A DNA stretch of 5,647 nt, taken from Ignavibacteriota bacterium (GTDB lineage: Bacteria > Bacteroidota > Ignavibacteria > Tepidaquicellales > Tepidaquicellaceae). Positions 1 to 5,647 of this stretch are shown in pieces. Numbering within the stretch: the first letter of the stretch is position 1; each line of letters starts with the position of its first letter. The notes under the pieces were generated by a model. The model saw only the letters and a list, made by a program, of their open reading frames with translations, had not been told where the DNA came from and did not search any database. Location of the stretch: contig PMIW01000242.1 in assembly GCA_003158365.1 (NCBI GenBank), forward strand, positions 1 to 5,647. Reading direction: 5' to 3'. The position numbers and the translations under genes were made by a program.

Positions 1-37
1 TTGCCTTATGTCACGAAGATGTATAGAGAATGACAGA

Positions 38-823
38 TTAAATTTTAATTTTTAATGCAATACAATCATATAAAAAACTGCCTGCCTGATAATGGGAAGA
101 ACTTTTTTTAATTATTCTCCACTGACCATTTTCGAAAAATCCATTTGTTATTAATGATTCAACAAGTTTTGGTGAATTATCAAATGAATCAATAATGTCT
201 TTATTTTGCGCGAGAATTATTTGCTTGTTATTTGGTCCCGTAACAATTGTAACAGGTTCGATTATTAAATTTGAAAACTGCTGAACTTTTTGGGATACGG
301 CAGATTCCATTGTCTCAAGCTGAATCATTCTTGCTCTTGAATCTGAACCCACAATATCTTTAGAGCTTATAACAAGGTCAAGAAGTAAATTCCTAATGCT
401 GTTTAAATCTTTAATATCATTTATAGAATTTATTTTACCTTCAGAGTTTTGTATGGCCTTTGCTAAAAGAGAAATTTCTTTTAAATACTGATTTCTTTGA
501 TTATTAGGTACCAAATACATTATAATAATGTGAACAGGAAGTTCATCGTGTGCACCATAATTGATACCATTCTGGCTCCAGCCTACAGAACAAATTAAAT
601 CTTCGTCATACTGAACTCTTGCATGCGGACAAGCAAACCCTTTTCCTAAAGCTGTAATTGTATTTTTTTCTCTTGATAAGACCAGTCCTTCTACATCGGT
701 ATTTGCTGGGACGGAAGGTATAGCTTCAATAATATGGGATAACAATTGAAGTGAATCGAATTTATCGTCATCCGGTAATTCGATTAAACGGCCTTCCTGA
801 AGAGCATCTAATAAACTATCCAT
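38..823 (-). CDS. PTS EIIA type-2 domain protein, translationally coupled to MgtA; probable regulator
   Basis: The protein has 261 residues. Residues about 5-150 match the PTS EIIA type-2 fold (fructose/mannitol/PtsN class): an SREKN turn near 50-54, then LGKGFACPHARV, in which His67 of the PHA motif is the expected phosphohistidine, then GINYGAHDELPVHIIIMYLVP (about 87-106), equivalent to the family's GIDW-x-DGxPV-LVFLLAVP segment, then a KEISLLAKAIQ helix. Residues about 151-261 are an extension I cannot assign; stand-alone EIIA proteins are usually near 150 residues. There is no signal peptide or membrane segment, so it is cytosolic. Its ATG lies 2 bases after the mgtA stop, with GGAGA 9 bases upstream inside the end of mgtA, so translational coupling is likely. 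In the family, EIIA receives phosphate from HPr, and EIIANtr regulates K+ transporters by contact. A role in controlling the Mg2+ pump is inferred from position only. No EIIB or EIIC is visible, so sugar transport is unlikely. The domain call is firm; the role is not. Confidence 0.85.
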   Translation of the reverse strand: MDSLLDALQEGRLIELPDDDKFDSLQLLSHIIEAIPSVPANTDVEGLVLSREKNTITALGKGFACPHARVQYDEDLICSVGWSQNGINYGAHDELPVHIIIMYLVPNNQRNQYLKEISLLAKAIQNSEGKINSINDIKDLNSIRNLLLDLVISSKDIVGSDSRARMIQLETMESAVSQKVQQFSNLIIEPVTIVTGPNNKQIILAQNKDIIDSFDNSPKLVESLITNGFFENGQWRIIKKSSSHYQAGSFLYDCIALKIKI

Positions 824-825
824 AA

Positions 826-3489
826 TTATTTATCTCCATATTTTTTAATAAACCAAATTTTTACAAAATGTGTAATAAAACTATATAAAATTAAAAAACA
901 AATTATCCAAACCCAATAACTAAATGGTAAAGAAACAAAACCTAATGATTCTGCAAATGGTGAATAGGGCAACCATCCTGCAATTATCATTATTGTCAAT
1001 GTAGTCAATGTCATAGGAACAGATGCCCTGCTACCAAAGAATGGAATTTTTCTGGTTCTGATAATATGTACTATAAGAGTTTGAGTTAACAATGATTCCA
1101 CAAACCAACCAGTTTGAAAAAGTTTTTCCAAATAATCTTTTTGCAAATCTCCTATAAACGGATTTAAATAAACACTACATCCAAAGAATATCCACATTAG
1201 AGCGAAAGTTGCATAGTCAAAAATTGAACTTATAGGACCTATGTATATCATAAATCTTTTGATATTGTCAATATTCCATTTTAGCGGTTTTTCAATTACT
1301 TCTATATCCACATTATCGGTAGGAATTCCTGTTTGGGAGAAATCGTACAATAAATTATTAAGTAATATTTGAACTGGTTTCATAGGTAAAAATGGTAACA
1401 AATAACTTGCACCCAAAACACTAAACATATTTCCAAAATTCGAGCTTGCGCCCATTCTGATATATTTAATAATATTGGCGAAGACTTTTCTGCCTTCTTT
1501 TATACCGTCTTCAAGTACAAGTAAACTTTTTTCCAGAAGTACAATATCCGCCGACTCTTTTGCAACATCGACAGCAGAATCAACCGAGATTCCAACATCA
1601 GAGGCTCTTAATGATGGTGAATCATTTATTCCGTCACCCAGATAACCGACTACATGACCTGCTTTTCTTAATGATGTAATTACTTCTTCTTTTTGAACAG
1701 GGGAAAGTTTAGCAAATATATCATAATCCTGTATAATCTTGGTAAATTCTTCCGGTGAAAGTAACTTCAATTCATCCCCTGTTATTACTCTTTCTACTTC
1801 AAGCCCGACATCTTTACAAACTTTTTTTGTCACTAGTGAATTATCACCTGTCAGTATTTTAACCTTTACACCCGTATTTCTCAAACTGTCTATCGCTTCA
1901 GCAGCGGAATCTTTTGGCGGATCGAAAAAGGCGATGTATCCTAACAAAATTAAATCTTTTTCGTCGCTCACAGTAAATGAATCTTTGGTAGCAGGAAAAT
2001 CTTTATATGCAATAGCCAGAACTCGATATCCATTATTGTTAAGTGTCTCTACCTCCTCATACAAATCATCTCTAATCATATTAATAAGAGGATATATCTC
2101 TTCTTCAACCTGATAATAATTACATGTATCAAATATTTCCTCAACAGCTCCCTTGCAAATTAAGACGTGTTCTCTTTCATATTCTACTATGACAGTCATT
2201 CTTCTTCTTTGAAAATCAAATGGCAATTCATCAACTAGATGACATCTTCCTTCGACATTAAGTTCGATATGGGATAATACAGCTCGGTCAATTAAGTTTT
2301 TTAATCCTGTCTGGTAAAAACTATTCAGATAAGCATATTGCATTACATCGTGACTTTCCTTACCTGTGATATCAACATGTTTTTCTAAAATAACCTTATC
2401 TTGTGTAAGTGTGCCTGTTTTATCGGTACACAGAATATCAATTGCTCCAAAATTTTGAATAGATGATAAGTGTTTTATAATTACTTTTTTCTTTGACATA
2501 GTCAAAGCACCTTTTGCAAGGTTTACAGTTACTATCATTGGCAACATTTCAGGAGTAAGCCCTACTGCAATAGAAAGTCCGAAAAGCAACGCCTCAATCC
2601 AATCTCCTTTTGAAATTCCAACAATCATAAATACTGAAAAAACCATCAACACCATAAAACGAATCATCAGCCATGTAAATGACTTAACACCAATATCAAA
2701 ATTAGTCGCCGCTCTTTTATCCGTCAACTTTTCCGAAATAGAACCAAAATAAGTACTAATACCTGTATTAACTACTAATCCACGAGCTGTTCCGCTTAAA
2801 ACATTGCTTCCCTGAAAACAAGCATTTTGAAGTTCGAATATAAATCCATTATAATCTAATTGTATTGCATCATGCTTCTTCTCAATTGGCATCGATTCAC
2901 CGGTGAGTACGGATTGACTGACAAAAAAATCTTTTGATGAAATTAAACGAAGATCTGCCGGAATGATAGAACCGGCATGAAGTAAAACAATTTCACCCGG
3001 CACAATATTAGTCATTGGTATTTCAAGTTCCTTTCCGTTTCTTAAAACCGAAACATGTGACTGAACACGTTTACCGAGTGATTCAACTGCGTTTGACGAT
3101 CTTCTGTCCAGCACATAAGACAACCCCACACTCAAAAGAACCATAAAGCTAACAATGATTGTGGATTTTATTTCACCAATTACGCCCGAAAGTATTGCAA
3201 TTACTAACAACTGGATGACGAGTGGACTTTTGCATCGATTGAATATATCCATCCAAAAACCGATTTTTTTTGAATGTGCCAATTCATTGTTTCCGAATTT
3301 GTCTAATCGTTCTTCTGCATCTTCACTTGTCAGACCGTTCAGATTTACATTTAACCTGTTTAATGCTTCTTCTATACCAAGACTGCAAATGTCGATTAAT
3401 TGTTTTTCATTTTCTGAAACACTGTGTGGAGTTTTTGCCGCTTTGGTGAATACCGATGGAGATATTTTTGAAAATATTGACCTTGCCAT
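826..3489 (-). CDS. mgtA: Magnesium-importing P-type ATPase (P3B, MgtA/MgtB family)
   Basis: This 887-residue membrane pump is close to E. coli MgtA (898). It imports Mg2+ into the cytoplasm using ATP. In order: a soluble N-terminus; an N-terminal cation-ATPase segment (about 30-85) and helices M1-M2 (about 88-127); the actuator domain with LTGES (195-199); M3-M4 with PEMLP at 313-317, typical of Mg2+ ATPases; the phosphorylation loop DKTGTLT with Asp356; the nucleotide-binding KGA (446-448); TGDN (547-550); the hinge GDGIND (618-623); then M5-M10, starting with SSNFGNMFSVLGAS and LPFLPM-LLNNLLYD, both characteristic of MgtA. All catalytic residues are present, so it should be active. The start ATG is supported by GGTGA 6 bases upstream. 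It is the first gene of an operon with the EIIA-like gene and diverges from mgtE. Its upstream region carries a small ORF and alternative RNA stems (3574-3707) that suggest leader-mediated control. MgtA versus MgtB cannot be separated by eye. Confidence 0.96.
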   Translation of the reverse strand: MARSIFSKISPSVFTKAAKTPHSVSENEKQLIDICSLGIEEALNRLNVNLNGLTSEDAEERLDKFGNNELAHSKKIGFWMDIFNRCKSPLVIQLLVIAILSGVIGEIKSTIIVSFMVLLSVGLSYVLDRRSSNAVESLGKRVQSHVSVLRNGKELEIPMTNIVPGEIVLLHAGSIIPADLRLISSKDFFVSQSVLTGESMPIEKKHDAIQLDYNGFIFELQNACFQGSNVLSGTARGLVVNTGISTYFGSISEKLTDKRAATNFDIGVKSFTWLMIRFMVLMVFSVFMIVGISKGDWIEALLFGLSIAVGLTPEMLPMIVTVNLAKGALTMSKKKVIIKHLSSIQNFGAIDILCTDKTGTLTQDKVILEKHVDITGKESHDVMQYAYLNSFYQTGLKNLIDRAVLSHIELNVEGRCHLVDELPFDFQRRRMTVIVEYEREHVLICKGAVEEIFDTCNYYQVEEEIYPLINMIRDDLYEEVETLNNNGYRVLAIAYKDFPATKDSFTVSDEKDLILLGYIAFFDPPKDSAAEAIDSLRNTGVKVKILTGDNSLVTKKVCKDVGLEVERVITGDELKLLSPEEFTKIIQDYDIFAKLSPVQKEEVITSLRKAGHVVGYLGDGINDSPSLRASDVGISVDSAVDVAKESADIVLLEKSLLVLEDGIKEGRKVFANIIKYIRMGASSNFGNMFSVLGASYLLPFLPMKPVQILLNNLLYDFSQTGIPTDNVDIEVIEKPLKWNIDNIKRFMIYIGPISSIFDYATFALMWIFFGCSVYLNPFIGDLQKDYLEKLFQTGWFVESLLTQTLIVHIIRTRKIPFFGSRASVPMTLTTLTIMIIAGWLPYSPFAESLGFVSLPFSYWVWIICFLILYSFITHFVKIWFIKKYGDK
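833..837 (-). promoter_or_regulatory. Ribosome binding site of the EIIA-like gene, inside the end of mgtA
   Basis: GGAGA on the minus strand lies 9 bases before the ATG at 823, within the last codons of mgtA (the Gly-Asp codons before Lys-stop). With the 2-base gap between stop and start, it supports the chosen start and coupled translation of pump and EIIA. Confidence 0.6.
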
Positions 3490-3495
3490 ATTATT

Positions 3496-3500
3496 TCACC
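3496..3500 (-). promoter_or_regulatory. Probable ribosome binding site of mgtA
   Basis: GGTGA on the minus strand matches the 3' half of the extended Shine-Dalgarno sequence (GGAGGTGA) and sits 6 bases before the mgtA ATG. It is weaker than the mgtE site on the other side of the gap. It lies just downstream of the AT-rich hairpin at 3511-3544. Confidence 0.45.
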
Positions 3501-3510
3501 CATACAAATC

Positions 3511-3544
3511 TTATTATTTTAAAAAATACTTTTCAAGATAATAA
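3511..3544 (-). promoter_or_regulatory. AT-rich hairpin just upstream of the mgtA ribosome binding site
   Basis: Arms at 3511-3520 and 3535-3544 are complementary at 9 of 10 positions around a 14-base loop. The mismatch would be C-A in the minus-strand RNA. The loop contains GAAAAGTA, an exact complement of TACTTTTC inside the upstream stem region (3609-3616). The loop could therefore pair with the attenuator region instead. The stem is weak and may be chance in such AT-rich DNA. Confidence 0.3.
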
Positions 3545-3573
3545 ATAATTAATCGGAAAAGATTGAATATCGT

Positions 3574-3647
3574 ATTCGTTGGCACTTTACATAAATTTAT
3601 AAATCTTAGAAAAGTACCACCGAATAATCAGCGAAAGGTTTCTAAGA
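3574..3647 (-). promoter_or_regulatory. Putative mgtA leader RNA switch: two mutually exclusive stems
   Basis: In the minus-strand RNA two stems compete. Stem A is a perfect 9-bp pairing, TCTTAGAAA (3647-3639) with TTTCTAAGA (3612-3604). Stem B pairs ATTCGGTGGTACTTT (3625-3611) with AAAGTGCCAACGAAT (3588-3574): 14 of 15 positions pair, including one G-U, with one G-A mismatch and a 22-base loop. The 5' arm of B lies in the loop of A and overlaps its 3' arm by two bases, so the two cannot both form fully. The stop codon of the small ORF (3642-3644) is inside the 5' arm of A. A ribosome finishing that ORF would cover A and favour B; one leaving early would free A. No U-tract follows B at once, so a classic intrinsic terminator is not evident. 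Rho-dependent termination or control of translation is possible. The pairings are directly visible; the function is inferred. Confidence 0.5.
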
Positions 3648-3707
3648 AATGTCTATAAAAAACTTGAAATTTTTATGTTCAGCGCCCGGGTCGTCTGAAT
3701 CGTTCAT
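3642..3707 (-). CDS. Putative mgtA leader peptide, 21 codons, MgtL-like in style
   Basis: A small ORF runs from ATG (3707-3705) to TAG (3644-3642), 152 bases before mgtA in the same direction. The peptide begins MNDSDDPGAE and continues HKNFKFFIDIS. The first ten residues carry three Asp, one Glu and a Pro; the rest is basic and aromatic. E. coli MgtL has the same layout (acidic/Pro start, then basic/aromatic). There, acidic-Pro residues near the N-terminus destabilise the ribosome when Mg2+ is low and switch mgtA on. Supporting signs: codons 3-10 form a GC-rich island (GACGACCCGGGCGCTGAAC) in otherwise very AT-rich DNA; a plausible promoter lies just upstream; and the stop codon sits in a competing stem. 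There is no Shine-Dalgarno sequence, which is common in Bacteroidota. No sequence homology to MgtL is claimed. A chance ORF of this length is possible, so confidence is moderate. Confidence 0.5.
   Translation of the reverse strand: MNDSDDPGAEHKNFKFFIDIS
3678..3699 (-). promoter_or_regulatory. Small hairpin inside the leader ORF
   Basis: TTCAG (3699-3695) pairs with CTGAA (3682-3678). After a bulged A, CG pairs with CG, closing a loop of ACCCGGG. This is the only GC-rich structure in the intergenic region and covers codons 3-10 of the leader ORF. It may be the first hairpin of the leader RNA, melted by the translating ribosome, or simply a by-product of the coding sequence. Confidence 0.35.
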
Positions 3708-3728
3708 AGTATTAAAAATTTTATAGTA

Positions 3729-3760
3729 CAAAAATAATTTTTAATCTTTGAAAACACAAT
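3729..3760 (-). promoter_or_regulatory. Candidate promoter of the leader ORF-mgtA-EIIA operon (Bacteroidota type)
   Basis: TATTTTTG on the minus strand (3736-3729) fits the Bacteroidota -7 consensus TAnnTTTG exactly. ATTG (3760-3757), 20 bases upstream, is one base off the TTTG -33 element. Transcription would start near 3722-3724, giving about 15 bases before the leader ATG and about 230 before mgtA. The good placement relative to the small ORF is the main support. The background is AT-rich, so chance matches are not rare, and the sigma-factor type depends on the uncertain taxonomy. Confidence 0.4.
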
Positions 3761-3970
3761 GCATATAAAATATTTATTTTTTGATGCAAGGAAATATAAT
3801 ATCAATATAAATTAAAAAAGAATTTTAAATATGTTTAAAGAAAAATATTTTGTAAAATAAATTTAAATATAATTTTATTATTTGAAATTTATCATATTAA
3901 TTTGCATATTAAATCACCTTTTATTCACAAAGAAAAATAAAACCAATGTAAAATTAGAATGATTTTATTC
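3761..3970. other. AT-rich divergent intergenic segment, no gene seen
   Basis: This stretch between the mgtA promoter side and the mgtE ribosome binding site is almost entirely A and T. It has no convincing ORF, tRNA or recognisable metal riboswitch (no M-box-like conserved blocks could be picked out). It must hold the mgtE promoter. The best sigma70-like guess is TTGAAA (3882-3887), a 17-base spacer, then CATATT (3905-3910), which is weak. Confidence 0.4.
3882..3910 (+). promoter_or_regulatory. Weak candidate mgtE promoter
   Basis: TTGAAA (5 of 6 to TTGACA), a 17-base spacer and CATATT (4 of 6 to TATAAT) stand about 77 bases before the mgtE start, on the plus strand. Such matches are easy to find in AT-rich DNA. 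No TAnnTTTG element was found at a matching place. Confidence 0.2.
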
Positions 3971-3973
3971 TAT

Positions 3974-3979
3974 AAGGAG
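3974..3979 (+). promoter_or_regulatory. Strong ribosome binding site of mgtE
   Basis: AAGGAG lies 7 bases before the ATG at 3987 and fixes that start. It is a near-perfect Shine-Dalgarno sequence, unlike the mgtA and leader ORF starts. Confidence 0.8.
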
Positions 3980-3986
3980 CTTTAAC

Positions 3987-5366
3987 ATGTTTGGAAAATT
4001 GATCCAACCCGAAATAGAGCAATTAATTAGTGCCAGAAACTGGGCGATGTTAAAGGAAATATTTTCCGATATGCACCCTTCAGAAGTTGCCGACATAATT
4101 GCAGATATACCTGAAAAAGACAGAGCAATAGTTTTCAGAATCCTTCCAAAAGAGATTTCGTACAAGACATTCGAATATCTTGAATTCGAAATTCAGGAAT
4201 TACTACTGAAATCACTCGGGCACGAGGAGGTTTCCGTAATATTGAATGAGATGTCACCTGATGACAGAACGGAGTTACTTGAAGATTTACCGGGGCAGGT
4301 TGTAATGCAGTTAGTAAGGTTATTATCGCCCGAGGAAAGGTCTGTTGCCGTAAAATTGCTGGGATATCCTGAAGAAAGTGTAGGAAGAATTATGACACCC
4401 GATTTTATTTCAGTGAAATCGGACTGGAAGATTGAAAAAGTGCTTGAAATAGTTAGGGAGCGCGGTAAGGAAGTTGAGTATATTGATACCATTTTCGCAA
4501 CAGATTCTGACGGTAGGATACTCGATGAAATAACAATTAAAGAAGTTTTGCTGGCAAAACCCGAGTCGATAGTTAAAGAAATAATGAATGATACATATGT
4601 AAGCTTAAAGGTGACCGATAACCAGGAACTTGCAGTTGAAATGTTCAAAGAATATGACTTATATGTTATTCCCGTAGTGAATGACGAGAATTATCTTGTA
4701 GGAATTGTAACTGCTGACGATGTCATCGACGTAATCGAAGAAGAAGCAACCGAAGATATACAGAAATTCGGAGGTATGGAAGCATTGGATGAACCATATA
4801 TCACGGTACCCTTGCTTCAGATGGTAAAAAAACGTGCCGGCTGGCTCGTGTTTCTTTTTCTCGGGGAAATGTTAACTGCAACCGCTATGGGATTTTTCGA
4901 AAAAGAAATTGCAAAAGCAGTTGTGCTCGCCTTGTTTGTGCCTCTTATAATTTCCAGCGGAGGTAATTCGGGTTCACAAGCAGCAACATTAACCATTCGC
5001 GCGATGGCGCTTGGAGAGATAAAATTAAGGGACTGGTGGAGAGTAATGAAAAGGGAAGTCATTTCAGGTTTGCTGCTTGGAACAACACTTGGAGCTATAG
5101 GTTTTTTAAGAATATTTGCGTGGACATTGTTTACGAATATGTATGGCGAGCACTGGATGTTAATTGCATTTACAATTTTCTTTACTCTGATAGGAGTAGT
5201 AATGTGGGGGACTTTTTCGGGTTCGATGCTGCCGTTCATCCTTCGCAGGCTGGGTCTTGACCCTGCGACATCTTCAGCACCGTTTGTAGCAACGCTGGTT
5301 GACGTTTCCGGACTGATTATATACTTTTCGATTGCATCATTAATACTATCAGGTACACTATTGTAA
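3987..5366 (+). CDS. mgtE: MgtE magnesium channel/transporter
   Basis: The protein has 459 residues (Thermus MgtE has 450). In the family, MgtE is a homodimeric inner-membrane Mg2+ channel whose cytosolic domains bind Mg2+ and close the pore when internal Mg2+ is high. Residues 1 to about 130 form the alpha-helical N domain, with repeats such as MHPSEVADIIADIPEKDRA and EMSPDDRTELLEDLP. A CBS pair follows (about 137-195 and 200-256; GRIMTPDF opens the first, YLVGIVTADDVIDVIEEE ends the second). After a linker with GGMEALDEP come five membrane segments (about 285-459). Pore-domain hallmarks are GGNSGSQ (325-331), LGLDPATSSAP (422-432) and LVDVSG with Asp439, which corresponds to the conserved pore Asp of the family. 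All parts are present, so it should be functional. It is transcribed alone, divergently from mgtA, with its own terminator. No Mg2+ riboswitch was recognised in its upstream region. Confidence 0.97.
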   Translation: MFGKLIQPEIEQLISARNWAMLKEIFSDMHPSEVADIIADIPEKDRAIVFRILPKEISYKTFEYLEFEIQELLLKSLGHEEVSVILNEMSPDDRTELLEDLPGQVVMQLVRLLSPEERSVAVKLLGYPEESVGRIMTPDFISVKSDWKIEKVLEIVRERGKEVEYIDTIFATDSDGRILDEITIKEVLLAKPESIVKEIMNDTYVSLKVTDNQELAVEMFKEYDLYVIPVVNDENYLVGIVTADDVIDVIEEEATEDIQKFGGMEALDEPYITVPLLQMVKKRAGWLVFLFLGEMLTATAMGFFEKEIAKAVVLALFVPLIISSGGNSGSQAATLTIRAMALGEIKLRDWWRVMKREVISGLLLGTTLGAIGFLRIFAWTLFTNMYGEHWMLIAFTIFFTLIGVVMWGTFSGSMLPFILRRLGLDPATSSAPFVATLVDVSGLIIYFSIASLILSGTLL

Positions 5367-5403
5367 TAAAACAGCTGCTAATTATCAATTAATTAATAAA
5401 CTT

Positions 5404-5437
5404 AAAACCTTCATTCCGTTTGGGTGAAGGTTTTTTT
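5404..5437 (+). terminator. Intrinsic terminator of mgtE
   Basis: AAAACCTTCA (5404-5413) pairs with TGAAGGTTTT (5425-5434) around an 11-base loop, and the second arm runs into a tract of seven T (5431-5437). It begins 38 bases after the mgtE stop. A textbook Rho-independent terminator. Confidence 0.9.
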
Positions 5438-5454
5438 ATATCATATTTGAATTC

Positions 5455-5506
5455 AAAATAATTGATAATTATAAATATATATCATAATAAATGATAAAAT
5501 TATTTT
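5455..5506. repeat. AT-only inverted repeat
   Basis: AAAATAATT (5455-5463) and AATTATTTT (5498-5506) are perfect 9-base inverted arms around 34 bases. The interior holds a second small palindrome, ATCAT/ATGAT. Composition alone could give this; no function is claimed. Confidence 0.3.
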
Positions 5507-5592
5507 AACCTCAAATACAATTCATTCATTACTAATTTAACTTGCATTTATTGAAATTATTTATTAGAATATATAAAATATCGGGAATCATA

Positions 5593-5632
5593 TTACAATT
5601 AATTTTATAATTAAATAACATTTTAATTGTAA
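5593..5632. repeat. 10-base inverted repeat near the window end
   Basis: TTACAATTAA (5593-5602) and TTAATTGTAA (5623-5632) are perfect inverted arms separated by 20 bases. It could be a regulator site or part of an upstream region for a gene beyond the window. The AT-rich setting makes chance plausible. Confidence 0.3.
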
Positions 5633-5647
5633 AATTTAAATTTTCAA

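Noticed and set aside
1739..2113. 124-codon open frame on the plus strand
   Set aside because: Lies fully antisense to the conserved ATPase core of mgtA; Ser/Thr-rich composition typical of an antisense shadow.
3397..3503. Out-of-frame ATG on the minus strand 14 bases before the mgtA ATG, opening a short overlapping frame of about 35 codons
   Set aside because: Too close to the mgtA ribosome binding site and overlapping conserved coding sequence; probably chance, though it could in principle lower mgtA initiation.
3155..3541. 128-codon open frame on the plus strand over the 5' end of mgtA
   Set aside because: Antisense to conserved N-terminal mgtA coding sequence; no recognisable motif or ribosome binding site.
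3585..3595. Minimal ATG-TAA start-stop pair in the minus-strand leader
   Set aside because: Very common by chance in AT-rich DNA; no ribosome binding site.
3605..3646. Intrinsic terminator formed by stem A on either strand
   Set aside because: The stem is AT-rich with a 26-base loop and no T-tract directly follows it on either strand, so it does not look like a Rho-independent terminator.
3490..3986. M-box (ykoK) or other known metal riboswitch
   Set aside because: None of the conserved M-box sequence blocks could be recognised on either strand; a covariance-model search (Rfam) would be decisive.
3965..4165. 66-codon minus-strand open frame over the mgtE start
   Set aside because: Antisense to mgtE and its ribosome binding site; no independent support.
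4193..4648. 151-codon open frame on the minus strand
   Set aside because: Antisense to the MgtE N and CBS domains; Ser-rich shadow translation.
4817..5239. 140-codon open frame on the minus strand
   Set aside because: Antisense to the MgtE membrane domain, which is clearly the real coding strand.
5036..5260. 74-codon plus-strand open frame in another frame of mgtE
   Set aside because: Overlaps conserved MgtE pore-domain coding sequence in a different frame.

Overview
The window is a compact magnesium-uptake locus from an AT-rich bacterium. Protein style (a Chlorobi/deltaproteobacterial-looking MgtE linker), a TAnnTTTG-like promoter element and the low GC content suggest the Bacteroidota-Chlorobi-Ignavibacteria group. 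That placement is an inference, not a demonstrated assignment. Two unrelated Mg2+ import systems are arranged back to back around a 497-base noncoding region.

Left half (38-3489, minus strand): a two-gene operon. The first gene encodes an 887-residue MgtA/MgtB-type (P3B) Mg2+-importing P-type ATPase with all catalytic motifs intact. Two bases after its stop codon starts a 261-residue protein with an N-terminal PTS EIIA type-2 (fructose/mannitol/Ntr-like) domain. It keeps the phosphorylatable His but has an unassigned C-terminal extension. No PTS permease is present, so the EIIA is probably a regulator of the pump or a sensor of PEP/PTS status.

Middle (3490-3986): divergent control region. 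On the mgtA side it appears to hold a long structured leader of about 230 nt. A TAnnTTTG-type promoter stands just ahead of a 21-codon small ORF (3642-3707). This ORF encodes an acidic, proline-containing N-terminus followed by a basic/aromatic tail, which resembles in style the enterobacterial MgtL leader peptide. Its stop codon lies inside the 5' arm of one stem, and that stem is mutually exclusive with a longer 15-position stem. This is the architecture expected of a translation-coupled attenuator, and it is the most interesting and possibly undescribed element here. The rest of the gap is very AT-rich.

Right half (3987-5366, plus strand): a complete MgtE Mg2+ channel (N domain, CBS pair, five-helix pore domain) with a strong Shine-Dalgarno sequence and an intrinsic terminator. 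The final 210 bases are AT-rich noncoding DNA with short inverted repeats.

Working model (inference): MgtE gives bulk, gated Mg2+ entry. The MgtA pump is induced when Mg2+ is scarce through the leader peptide and RNA switch, and may be tuned after translation by the co-translated EIIA protein.
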